Assembly: GCA_934489895.1 (NCBI GenBank) | Contig: CAKSST010000001.1 | Location: 124,001 to 188,000, forward strand | Direction of reading: 5' to 3' | Length of the DNA stretch: 64,000 nucleotides | DNA from: an uncultured Eubacteriales bacterium | GTDB taxonomy: Bacteria; Bacillota; Clostridia; Oscillospirales; Acutalibacteraceae | Shown here: in pieces, positions 25,386 through 33,306 of the stretch | Layout: each line of letters starts with the position of its first letter | Numbering within the stretch: the stretch's first letter is position 1 | Notes under the pieces: generated by a model | Told to the model about the DNA's origin: nothing | Database searches by the model: none | The model's input: only the letters and a program-made list of their open reading frames with translations | Program-made: the position numbers and the translations under genes

Positions 25386-27803
25386 TTATTTTGTCACCTT
25401 AACGCTTTTGGTAAGCTTTGTAGCTTCCGAATATTTCTTGATGAACAGCATATAGACCATAACTGCAAGTACCGCAATCGCTGCAATCAGGCCGATTACA
25501 TTCAGACCTCCGGTGAATACCGAGCCGAACTGATAAATCATTAGAGAGATTGCATAGGCAAATACGCACTGATAACCGATGGCAAACCAAGTCCACTTGG
25601 CGCTGTTCATTTCACGCTTGATAGCGCCGATTGCTGCAAAGCACGGAGCACACAGCAGATTGAATACGAGGAAAGAATAAGCGGCAAGTTGAGTCATTCC
25701 CTCGAAATCAAGGACACCGAATACTCCGACAACCTCCTCCTTAGCAACAAGTCCCATAATGGTTGCAACCGTCGCCTTGATATTACCGAAGCCGAGCGGT
25801 GCAAAAATCCAGCAAAGTGCATTGCCGATCATACCCAGCACACTGTTTTCAAGCTCCATTTCTGTGCTGAAGGTAAACGATCCGTCCATCGTGCCAAAGC
25901 AGGAGCCTGCCCAAATGATGATAGAGGAAAGCAGGATAATGGTTCCTGCCTTTTTAATAAACGACCATGCACGTTCCCACATGGAACGAAGCACATTGCC
26001 GACGGTCGGCCAGTGGTATGCGGGCAATTCCATAACAAAGGGAGCGGGATCGCCGGCAAACATTTTAGTCTTTTTAAGCATGATACCTGAAATAATGATG
26101 GCGGCAATACCGATAAAATATGCGCTCGGTGCTACCCACCATGCACCTCCGAACAGTGCAGAGGCGATAAGAGCTATAATTGGAAGCTTTGCTCCGCAGG
26201 GGATAAAGGTTGTGGTCATAATAGTCATACGGCGATCGCGTTCGTTTTCAATGGTACGGGACGCCATAATTCCGGGAACACCGCAGCCGGTGCCGATGAG
26301 CATCGGGATAAAGGATTTACCCGAAAGACCGAATTTGCGGAAGATACGGTCAAGCACAAAGGCAATACGAGCCATATATCCGCAGGATTCAAGGAATGCA
26401 AGGAGGATAAACAGCACAAGCATCTGCGGCACAAATCCGAGAACCGCACCGACACCGCCGATAATACCGTCAAGGAGCAGACCGTTCAGCCATTCGGGGG
26501 TATTGATGGCTTCAAGTCCATTTTCGACAAGCACGGGAATACCGGGTACCCATACGCCGTATTCAGACGGATCGGGCACGCCCTCTGCTTCTTCTCCGAG
26601 AGCCGTATCATAAATTGCGGAAATATCAAAGCCCTCCTCAGCCAAAGAATCGGCATAGGAACCGTATGCTTCATCAAACGCGCCGAAGTCTTCGTCATCA
26701 ATAGCGGACTGAATATCTTCGGCGCCGATTACGCCCTTATCTGCCGCAGCATTTACAAGTGAGATCATTTCATCGGTCCAGACATTATTGACCGCATAAT
26801 CGGTCATAGCATCGTCATAAGCAGAGGTACCGATGCCGAACAGATGCCATCCGTCACCGAACACACCGTCATTTGCCCAGTCGGTCGCAAAGGTACCGAC
26901 GGTAGAAACTGCGATATAATAAACAAGGAACATGACAACCGCAAAAATCGGGAGAGCTGCAAAACGGTTGGTAACAACCTTATCGATCTTATCGGAGGTC
27001 GAAAGCTTACCGGCAGACTTTTTCTTGTAACAGCCTTTAATAATCTGACCGATATAAACATAGCGTTCATTCGTGATGATGGATTCCGCATCGTCGTCCA
27101 GTTCATCTTCCACCGCCTTTATATCTGTTTCAATGTGCTCCAGAACCGACTTATCAAGCTTTATCTGTTCGAGCACCTTATCGTCGCGTTCAAAAATCTT
27201 GATAGCATACCAACGCTGCTGTTCCTCGGGAAGATTATGTACAGCCGCCTCCTCGATATGAGCCAGTGCATGCTCTACAGTACCTGAGAAGGTATGCATC
27301 GGAACAGTCTTGCCGTTTTGTGCCGCATCGATAGCAGCTTCCGCAGCATCCACAATGCCGGTGCCTTTCAAAGCGGAAATTTCAACCACCTTGCAGCCAA
27401 GCTCACGGGAAAGCTCCTCCGTATTAATCTTATCTCCGTTCTTCTTCACAACATCCATCATGTTGATGGCAACAACAACAGGTATACCAAGCTCAGTTAA
27501 CTGTGTGGTAAGGTACAGATTCCTTTCAAGGTTTGTGCCATCGATGATGTTTAAAATTGCATCAGGACGCTCGGTGATAAGATAATTTCTTGCCACCACT
27601 TCCTCCAGTGTGTAGGGAGATAGAGAATAAATACCCGGAAGGTCGGTGATCACAACATCATTGTGCTTTTTCAGTTTTCCTTCCTTTTTTTCGACCGTAA
27701 CGCCCGGCCAGTTTCCTACAAACTGGTTGGAACCGGTCAGTGCGTTGAACAGGGTTGTTTTACCACTGTTCGGGTTACCCGCAAGGGCAATTCGCAAATC
27801 CAT
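25386..27803 (-). CDS. feoB: Ferrous iron transport protein B
   Basis: The 805-residue protein opens with a GTPase domain: G1 GNPNSGKTT (8-16), G3 DLPGIYSLS near 54 and G4 NMMDV near 115. The FeoB helical spacer comes next, then membrane gates including GTGCGVPGIMASRTI and FIPCGAKLPI, where Cys residues line the path. Between the first membrane helix and the gates is an acidic outside insert of about 100 residues (roughly 310-420), larger than in the E. coli protein. FeoB imports Fe2+. The ATG follows GAGG, and a DtxR-like box lies 23 bases upstream. Confidence 0.95.
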   Translation of the reverse strand: MDLRIALAGNPNSGKTTLFNALTGSNQFVGNWPGVTVEKKEGKLKKHNDVVITDLPGIYSLSPYTLEEVVARNYLITERPDAILNIIDGTNLERNLYLTTQLTELGIPVVVAINMMDVVKKNGDKINTEELSRELGCKVVEISALKGTGIVDAAEAAIDAAQNGKTVPMHTFSGTVEHALAHIEEAAVHNLPEEQQRWYAIKIFERDDKVLEQIKLDKSVLEHIETDIKAVEDELDDDAESIITNERYVYIGQIIKGCYKKKSAGKLSTSDKIDKVVTNRFAALPIFAVVMFLVYYIAVSTVGTFATDWANDGVFGDGWHLFGIGTSAYDDAMTDYAVNNVWTDEMISLVNAAADKGVIGAEDIQSAIDDEDFGAFDEAYGSYADSLAEEGFDISAIYDTALGEEAEGVPDPSEYGVWVPGIPVLVENGLEAINTPEWLNGLLLDGIIGGVGAVLGFVPQMLVLFILLAFLESCGYMARIAFVLDRIFRKFGLSGKSFIPMLIGTGCGVPGIMASRTIENERDRRMTIMTTTFIPCGAKLPIIALIASALFGGAWWVAPSAYFIGIAAIIISGIMLKKTKMFAGDPAPFVMELPAYHWPTVGNVLRSMWERAWSFIKKAGTIILLSSIIIWAGSCFGTMDGSFTFSTEMELENSVLGMIGNALCWIFAPLGFGNIKATVATIMGLVAKEEVVGVFGVLDFEGMTQLAAYSFLVFNLLCAPCFAAIGAIKREMNSAKWTWFAIGYQCVFAYAISLMIYQFGSVFTGGLNVIGLIAAIAVLAVMVYMLFIKKYSEATKLTKSVKVTK

Positions 27804-27825
27804 ATGTCATTCCTCACTTTCTTGA

Positions 27826-27841
27826 TTAGCAATCGCTAACC
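27826..27841 (-). promoter_or_regulatory. DtxR-like operator upstream of feoB
   Basis: TTAGCAATCGCTAACC on the plus strand is the same inverted repeat as at the other feo boxes. It sits in the gap between feoA and feoB. Confidence 0.6.
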
Positions 27842-27889
27842 AATGCTTCAAAAAATATGGGGAGCATTTTCCCCTTAATCCGTTTAAGC

Positions 27890-28111
27890 CTATTCTATTT
27901 CAATCATTTCCGCGTCTGCTTTACGAATTGAAAGCTCATAACCGCGAACCGTAACCTCAACCGGATCGCCGAGAGGCGCTACCTTGCGGATATGTACCTC
28001 TACACCCTTGGTAAGCCCCATGTCCATAATACGGCGCTTGACCGCTCCTTCGCCGTGGAGCTTGACAACCCTGACCGTATCGCCGACTTTGGCATCTCTC
28101 AGTGTTTTCAT
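27890..28111 (-). CDS. feoA: FeoA family protein (second copy)
   Basis: The protein (73 residues from ATG 28111) is a small SH3-like FeoA domain: MKTLRDAKVGDTVRVVKL, then RRIMDMGLTKGVEVHI and the ending VRGYELSIRKADAEMIEI. FeoA helps FeoB function, probably by contacting its cytoplasmic part. AAGGAGGAG precedes ATG 28111 with ideal spacing, which decides against the longer reading that starts at 28156. It lies between another FeoA gene and feoB. Confidence 0.9.
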   Translation of the reverse strand: MKTLRDAKVGDTVRVVKLHGEGAVKRRIMDMGLTKGVEVHIRKVAPLGDPVEVTVRGYELSIRKADAEMIEIE

Positions 28112-28160
28112 GCTTGTTCTCCTCCTTAAAAAGTATTTTAAGTACAACTGCCACATAAAA

Positions 28161-28373
28161 TCAGATCATAATTTTCTGTGCCATTTCCTTACTGATTGCA
28201 ATGCGGGATTCTTTAACATTTACAATAACATTCCCGCCGATGGTGTTAATCACAGTAACAGCTCCTCCCACTACAAATCCAAGATTTTCGAGGTGAGCCT
28301 TGACTTCCTGCTTTCCTCCGATTTTTTTGATTATATTTTCTTCTCCGACAACTGCCAGTGTAAGCGGCATCAT
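28161..28373 (-). CDS. feoA: FeoA family protein (first copy)
   Basis: The protein (70 residues from ATG 28373) shows the FeoA fold pattern: PLTLAVVGEENIIKKIGG, HLENLGFVVGGAVTVI, then VNVKESRIAISKEMAQKI. Two adjacent ATGs (28373 and 28370) are possible after AAGGGATG. This copy differs clearly from the second, so the pair is an old duplication or two distinct subfamilies. It is the first gene of the feo operon, next to a consensus promoter with operator boxes. Confidence 0.88.
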   Translation of the reverse strand: MMPLTLAVVGEENIIKKIGGKQEVKAHLENLGFVVGGAVTVINTIGGNVIVNVKESRIAISKEMAQKIMI

Positions 28374-28414
28374 ATTACATCCCTTCTTTGTTCCCAATGA
28401 GACTGTATTTACAA

Positions 28415-28430
28415 TTAGCATTTGCTAACC
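28415..28430 (-). promoter_or_regulatory. DtxR-like operator in the feoA leader
   Basis: TTAGCATTTGCTAACC lies between the feo promoter and the first feoA gene, about 35 bases downstream of the expected transcription start. Confidence 0.6.
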
Positions 28431-28446
28431 TTACGCTTTAGATATA

Positions 28447-28500
28447 GGTTAGCCTTTGCTAACCATATATTATTATATCTGTCTGCTGTCCGTTTGTCAA
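28447..28500 (-). promoter_or_regulatory. feo promoter with DtxR-like operator at the transcription start
   Basis: Read on the minus strand, TTGACA (28500-28495) and TATAAT (28477-28472) are exactly 17 bases apart. The 18-base palindrome GGTTAGC-CTTT-GCTAACC at 28447-28464 lies directly at the expected start point. A metal-loaded repressor bound there would block initiation. Confidence 0.7.
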
Positions 28501-28553
28501 TAGGTTTTTTAGGATTTTTATATCCGGATTCAGTTTTGGGAAATCAGTCATTT

Positions 28554-28571
28554 GGTTAGGACTTGCTAACT
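28554..28571. promoter_or_regulatory. DtxR-like operator between feo and the second regulator gene
   Basis: GGTTAG-GACTTG-CTAACT is a slightly weaker copy of the box. A further half-site with TTGCTAAC lies at 28694-28701. The 380-base gap between feoA and the plus-strand regulator holds these boxes and the feo promoter; I see no gene in it. Confidence 0.5.
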
Positions 28572-28752
28572 GAATTATTGTGCAAACTGCATAAATGTAT
28601 ACTCAATTTTTTGATGTAAATTGCTTTTTCTATTTGTTTGACGATGTTTCTTTGGGATAAATCTTGATTTTGTTCAAAAAATATGGTATGCCATTGCTAA
28701 CTAAACAGCTTTTATTCGTATGGATTATCACATGAAGCAAGGAGGGAACGAG

Positions 28753-29126
28753 ATGCACCTGCAGGAATCCGGAGAGATGTATCTTGAGATAATATACATT
28801 TTGTCGCAAAAGAGCAGGTCTGTCCGATCTATAGATGTTGGCGATTATATGGGTTTTTCAAAACCCAGCGTAAGCCGAGCTGTCGGCATCTTAAAAAAGG
28901 GCGGCTATGTTGTCATGGACAAAGACGGATATCTCTCGCTTACCGACTCCGGTTTAGAGGTTGCAAAAAAATCTATGAAAGGCATACGACGCTTACAGAT
29001 TTTCTCGTCCGTCTCGGAGTTGATAAAAATACGGCAGTAGAAGATGCTTGTAAAATGGAACATGACATCAGCGATGAAACCTTTGAAGCTCTGAAACGCC
29101 ATGCGAACAAGTACTCCGACAAATGA
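28753..29126 (+). pseudogene. DtxR/MntR family regulator gene interrupted by a one-base frameshift
   Basis: From ATG 28753 (after AAGGAGGGA) the frame encodes a DtxR winged helix (MHLQESGEMYLEIIYILSQ, VGDYMGFSKPSVSRAVGILK) up to GLEVAKK. After seven A residues at 28965-28971 the frame goes to a stop at 29038-29040. In the next frame the expected DtxR continuation is intact: YERHTTLTDFLVRLGVDK, then CKMEHDISDETFEALKRH and a stop at 29126. One extra A would restore a protein of about 124 residues. This may be true decay, a sequencing error in a homopolymer, or slippage. Confidence 0.8.
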
Positions 29127-29142
29127 ATATAATATAAACATT

Positions 29143-29190
29143 AGACCGTAAAACAGACTTTTCTTTACTCTGTTTTACGGTCTTTCTTTT
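29143..29190 (+). terminator. Intrinsic terminator
   Basis: AGACCGTAAAACAGA and TCTGTTTTACGGTCT form a perfect fifteen-pair stem, followed by T-rich sequence. It ends the DtxR-type gene. Confidence 0.9.
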
Positions 29191-29211
29191 AGCAAAAAGG
29201 AAAACTACATT

Positions 29212-29727
29212 TTGCTAAAATTACATATCCTTAAGGAAGCAGTATTTTTATCAATACTGCGGGATACCATAGCCGAGTATCTCATAATGACCAAGCGAGT
29301 ATTGATTTACTCTTACACTAATCTCCCGGAGGAAAAGCGCACGGTACTGTTGCTTAGAACGTCCGCAAACCTGCTCAAGGCAAAAGGCAGCAAGGGGACG
29401 ATACTCGGCGAGATGCTAAATGATCTTGGCTGTATCAATATTGCCGACAGTGACAAAACCCTGCTGGACAACTTAAGTGTTGAAAGTGTTATACGGCAAG
29501 AGCCGTACCGAATTTTTGCCGTAGCGATGGGAGACGATACAGCCGCACAAAAAAATCTATCAAAAACGATGGAGGAAAACCCTGCGTGGGAAAAGCTTGA
29601 CGCGGTGGCGAAAAACCTATTGCACATTATGGACAGAAAGCTTTTCAATCTAAAACCCAACGCAAACTGGGCAAAGGCTTATGAACAACTCGTTGAAATC
29701 CTGCTTAGCGAACAACAAAAAAATTAA
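29212..29727 (+). pseudogene. Iron-siderophore ABC transporter substrate-binding protein, C-terminal remnant
   Basis: The frame encodes 171 residues whose main part (LPEEKRTVLLLRTSANLLKA, GTILGEMLNDLGCINIADSD, LHIMDRKLFNLKPNANWAKAYEQL) matches the second lobe of FecB/FhuD-type binding proteins. The signal peptide, lipobox and first lobe are missing; homologues have about 330 residues. No good ribosome site precedes the first possible start. It overlaps the following permease/ATPase fusion, as expected from a once normal binding protein-permease-ATPase operon. Confidence 0.7.
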
Positions 29728-30328
29728 AATGCTTTATGCCTTTGGTTTGCTTTTGTTGCTTATTGCGGCTTTTACAGGAATAATCATCGGCGGAACCTCG
29801 CTTTCTATATCGGGAATTATTACGGCATTTTCTAAGGGGCTTTCCGTCACAACTGAAGGTAAAGTTTTTCTGTATGTAAGACTACCAAGAACCGCTGCCT
29901 CGCTTATATGCGGGGCGGCGCTTGCTGTATCGGGAGCGGTTATACAGTGCGTGCTTGCAGGCCGTTCGCTTTCCTCACTTTCGGGAGGCATGCGGCAAAA
30001 CGCCTATATCGCAATGGCTTTAGTGCAGGATACCGACTATATTCTCCTGGACGAGCCGACCTCATACCTTGATATTTCTCATCAGTTAGAACTTATGAAA
30101 ATACTTAAAGAATTTGCAAATCTCGGTAAAGGAGTGGTGGCTGTGCTTCACGATCTGCCGCTTGCATTCGCGTTTTCGGACAGCATCGCCGTCTTAAAGG
30201 ATGGCGCGGTAGCCGCCGTGGGCTCTCCGCACGAAATATATAAACATCCCGTAATCCGCGAGGTGTTTGGTGTTGAACTTGACTATTCGGAAAAAGAAAA
30301 AAGTTATCGTTACAAATACAGTATTTAA
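29681..30328 (+). pseudogene. In-frame deletion fusion of a FecCD permease start and a FecE ATPase end
   Basis: The 215-residue reading frame joins two halves. Residues 1 to about 92 are the start of a FecCD/BtuC permease: a first membrane helix MLYAFGLLLLLIAAFTG and then RLPRTAASLICGAALAVSGAVIQ. From about residue 93 it becomes the second half of the partner ATPase: SLSSLSGGMRQNAYIAMAL, Walker B ILLDEPTSYLD and switch His in VLHDLPLA. Walker A and most of the permease are gone, so it cannot work as a transporter. A deletion of about 1.1 kb inside an operon explains it. Confidence 0.78.
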
Positions 30329-30407
30329 AGGCAAAGGCGGCCTTAATTTCTTTATATTGAGACAAAATAATGAGAAGATGAATATTTGTATCAATTCATT
30401 TTATGGC

Positions 30408-30446
30408 AAAGAGCAGTGTATCCTATACGGTACACTGCTCTTTAAT
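30408..30446 (+). terminator. Intrinsic terminator in the 30.3-30.7 kb gap
   Basis: AAAGAGCAGTGTA and TACACTGCTCTTT form a perfect thirteen-pair stem with a ten-base loop. The rest of the roughly 400-base gap up to 30724 shows only a short open stretch near 30470-30536, which may be a gene scrap, and no clear gene. Confidence 0.8.
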
Positions 30447-30724
30447 TTATTTGATTATTTAGAAATACTGACCCGGAAGAACTTATGATGATTGCGTACC
30501 GCAATACCGAGAGATTTGTGCGAGACGGTATTTAAATTAAACTTGCGGCTGTTCTGCAGTCTCCAAGGTGATGTATTGGATGAAACAGCAGCCTGCTCTA
30601 AAAAAATATGAGGGCGGATTATTTTTATTGTAGTACCAATTTTTTTATAATGCATCCTGCAATAAAATATAAAAGAGCAAAATGTCTTTTGAATAATAAC
30701 ATCTTTGCTTTTTTCTTCATTGCT

Positions 30725-31309
30725 TTATGAATATGTTTTAATAATTGACTCGGCAACCTCGCGCTTAGAAATACAACAATCCATTGCCTGCTTTTCTATG
30801 TAACGGTGTGCATCTGCTTCATCCATCTTAATTTCGCTGATGAGAATCCATTTTGCCCGGTTGACGATACGGATTTCTTCCATCTTTTCTTCAATAGAAA
30901 GCATTTTCTTTTCTGCCTTGCGGAGCCTTTCTCTTGCACTTGACATCCAACTTAGAGCAGTAATGATTGTCGGTTTTGAGGTTGGTTTCGGCAAAGTGAA
31001 AACACCATGCTCAGCAACCTTGTCATATATTTCATCGTGAAGATCTGCACGAACCATAAGCAAAACAACGGTTTCTTTCGATTTGCAAACATCTATGGCA
31101 AACCTTGTTCCAATATCATCTGGCAGAGGTGAGTTGATGATTACATAGTCATATGCCTGTTCGGCGAAAGACCTTTTAGCCAAACTGATACTTGATACGA
31201 TGTGAACAGGACCGTATTTGGATTCAGGGAGTAAGGTGGTGAGTGCTGTATTTAGATTTTCTGCTACCGAAACAATCAGAACGCTGTATATACGTTCTTT
31301 TAGACTCAT
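30725..31309 (-). CDS. ANTAR-domain RNA-binding antiterminator (NitR-like)
   Basis: The 194-residue protein has a receiver-like N-terminal domain (about 1-120), a short coiled coil and a C-terminal ANTAR domain of three helices (about 135-192, KWILISEIKMDEADAHRYIEKQAMD). At the usual phosphoacceptor place the chain reads YVIINSPLPDD, with Asn where Asp is expected, so it may not be phosphorylated. ANTAR proteins bind paired RNA hairpins and prevent termination; NitR in C. saccharobutylicum acts beside GS and GOGAT genes. It ends the GOGAT/GS operon, 33 bases after glnA, with GGAGGGG before ATG 31309. Confidence 0.9.
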   Translation of the reverse strand: MSLKERIYSVLIVSVAENLNTALTTLLPESKYGPVHIVSSISLAKRSFAEQAYDYVIINSPLPDDIGTRFAIDVCKSKETVVLLMVRADLHDEIYDKVAEHGVFTLPKPTSKPTIITALSWMSSARERLRKAEKKMLSIEEKMEEIRIVNRAKWILISEIKMDEADAHRYIEKQAMDCCISKREVAESIIKTYS

Positions 31310-31342
31310 TTCACACCCCTCCGTTTTTTCCGTTAATTCACT

Positions 31343-32554
31343 TTATTTATTGCAATAGATATTTAAAATTGCTTCAGGTACGTGTGCCTTAATAAACTCG
31401 CTTGACGCTGCAACTTGGCACGCAGAGCTGAAATTCTCGGGCAGCTTCTTAAACTTTGCCAGAGTTTCAGCACTTGCTTTGTAAAGATTAATATTTGCAG
31501 CGCTTGGCATATCAGGTTTGTTTTGCAGGCCGTAAAGACCGGCATAAATCATAAGCGTAAATGCCAAATAAGGATTTGCAGTAGGGTCGGGAGAACGAAA
31601 TTCAGCCCTGCGGTATTCGCCTACGGCAGCAGGAATACGTACAAGCTGTGAACGGTTTTCTTTAGACCAAGAAATATATCCGGGAGCCTTATTTTTTCCG
31701 AAACGTTTGTATGAATTTTCTGTCGGGTTTAGGAAGGCAGTCATTTCTTCTACTTTGTTGAGAATACCTGCAATCATATAATTAAGATTTTCAGGGGTAT
31801 CATCGGGCTTTACAGACATATTTATATGAAATCCGTTTCCCGGTTCATTGTCAAGAGGCTTTGCAGAAAAATCTGCACACAGACCGTTCCGGTGTGCAAC
31901 GGTTTTTACAACTGTCTGGAAAGTCATTGCGTTGTCTGCCGCAGTAATAGCATCGGAATAACGGAAGTCTATCTCGTTCTGTCCGGGGCCTTCCTCGTGA
32001 TGAGAACTTTCGGGACGAATACCCATCTGTTCGAGCGTAAGGCAAATCTCACGGCGGATGTTTTCACCTCGGTCTTCCGGAGCGATATCCATATAGCCTG
32101 CTTTATCGTATGGTATTGTGGTTGGTTTACCGCTCTCGTCCAGTTGGAAAAGATAGAATTCCTGTTCTGCGCCGAATGCGAAGCTGTATCCTGCTTTTTT
32201 AGCATCTTCCGTTGCCTTTATAAGCAGACTGCGAGTATCACATTCAAAAGGAGTACCGTCGTGGTAAGTAATATGTGAAAACATACGAACCACCTTGCCG
32301 TGTTCGGGTCTCCACGGGAGAAGCATTAAGGTTTCGGCATCCGGATGCAACAGAAGATCGCACCTTGTTTCATCGCCAAAACCTGCGATAGCGGAAGCAT
32401 CAAAGGCAATTCCGTATTCAAAAGCGCGAGACAATTCTTCCGGCATTATTGATATGTTTTTTTGCTTTCCAAATACATCGCAAAAGGCGAGACGGATAAA
32501 CTTTACATCTTCCTCTTGGACATACTGCATTACCTCTTGCTTTGAATATTTCAT
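31343..32554 (-). CDS. glnA: Glutamine synthetase type I, short form
   Basis: The 403-residue enzyme carries the GS signatures: GAEQEFYLFQ (metal Glu), HHEEGPGQNEIDFRY, GNGFHINMS (active-site His) and RIPAAVGEYRRAEFRSPDP (ATP/glutamate site). It is about 40 residues shorter than the usual 440-residue GSI and lacks an adenylylation-loop motif that I can see. It joins ammonia to glutamate. Being cotranscribed with a split glutamate synthase gives a complete GS/GOGAT cycle. A second, unrelated GS type (GSIII) lies divergently at 38.1 kb. Confidence 0.92.
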   Translation of the reverse strand: MKYSKQEVMQYVQEEDVKFIRLAFCDVFGKQKNISIMPEELSRAFEYGIAFDASAIAGFGDETRCDLLLHPDAETLMLLPWRPEHGKVVRMFSHITYHDGTPFECDTRSLLIKATEDAKKAGYSFAFGAEQEFYLFQLDESGKPTTIPYDKAGYMDIAPEDRGENIRREICLTLEQMGIRPESSHHEEGPGQNEIDFRYSDAITAADNAMTFQTVVKTVAHRNGLCADFSAKPLDNEPGNGFHINMSVKPDDTPENLNYMIAGILNKVEEMTAFLNPTENSYKRFGKNKAPGYISWSKENRSQLVRIPAAVGEYRRAEFRSPDPTANPYLAFTLMIYAGLYGLQNKPDMPSAANINLYKASAETLAKFKKLPENFSSACQVAASSEFIKAHVPEAILNIYCNK

Positions 32555-32581
32555 AATATCCTACCTCTTTCATTGAGTGAT

Positions 32582-33301
32582 CTAATTTGCCACATACATC
32601 TGTTTGTATGGGTTTTTACTGTCAGGAGTAACGACAGTAAAGGGAGAGGTTAACACCTTATCAATATCATAACCGAACAAATCACAGTATTCGGATACAT
32701 ACACTTTTAATTCTTCTATATCGGATTCATCGGCAGGGCGGGCTGTAACCTGACTTGGAAACTTTACGTTTTTGCAATCGGAACGCAAGAACATTTTTCC
32801 ACCGTGCATTCCAGCGCAGGGAAAGAAGCCTACTATTTTATTGTCCTTTGCTTCAAGACCAAGAACAACAATCACACCGCCTGCCTGATATTCGCCGAGG
32901 AAACTGCCGGCAGTTCCTCCAATTACCATAACGGGCTTCTTTTCTTTATAGGCTTTCATATGGATACCTGCACGGTAGCCTGCGTTACCTTTAACAAAGA
33001 TTTTACCGCCACGCATGGCATATCCTGCAGCATCGCCAATGTTACCGTGAACTACTATTTGGCCTTCATTCATAGTATCGCCGACTGCATCCTGAGCATT
33101 TGCATTAACCGTAATGGTGGCGCCGTTTAGGTATGCACCGAGAGCGTTGCCGGGAATACCGCCAATCGTAATGTTTTTATCTGACATTCCTGCTGCAATA
33201 AAGCGCTGACCGCAACATCCGGCGATAGAACAATCACCTTTAATTTTGCGGAGATTATCATTCAAAGCCTTGTAATCAAGATCTTTCACATTCAATAACA
33301 T
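32582..33301 (-). CDS. Glutamate synthase GXGXG-domain protein
   Basis: The 239-residue protein is the right-handed beta helix that forms the C-terminal part of large GltB proteins, here as a separate subunit. It shows repeated glycine turns: GGIPGNALGAYLNGATITV, NIGDAAGYAMRGGKIFVKGNAGYRAG and GGTAGSFLGEYQAGG. The domain supports the structure of the ammonia channel side. Related stand-alone copies occur beside archaeal-type GOGAT genes. It lies between the FAD oxidoreductase and glnA genes with short gaps. Confidence 0.87.
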   Translation of the reverse strand: MLLNVKDLDYKALNDNLRKIKGDCSIAGCCGQRFIAAGMSDKNITIGGIPGNALGAYLNGATITVNANAQDAVGDTMNEGQIVVHGNIGDAAGYAMRGGKIFVKGNAGYRAGIHMKAYKEKKPVMVIGGTAGSFLGEYQAGGVIVVLGLEAKDNKIVGFFPCAGMHGGKMFLRSDCKNVKFPSQVTARPADESDIEELKVYVSEYCDLFGYDIDKVLTSPFTVVTPDSKNPYKQMYVAN

Positions 33302-33306
33302 AAGTA

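Noticed and set aside
25759..26613. Long plus-strand open frame opposite feoB
   Set aside because: It mirrors the codon pattern of feoB, has no ribosome site and shows no family motif, while feoB on the other strand is complete.
30470..30536. Short protein-like stretch ending in TERFVRDGI after the siderophore remnant
   Set aside because: It is too short to assign to a family and lacks a start and ribosome site, so it is only mentioned as a possible gene scrap.
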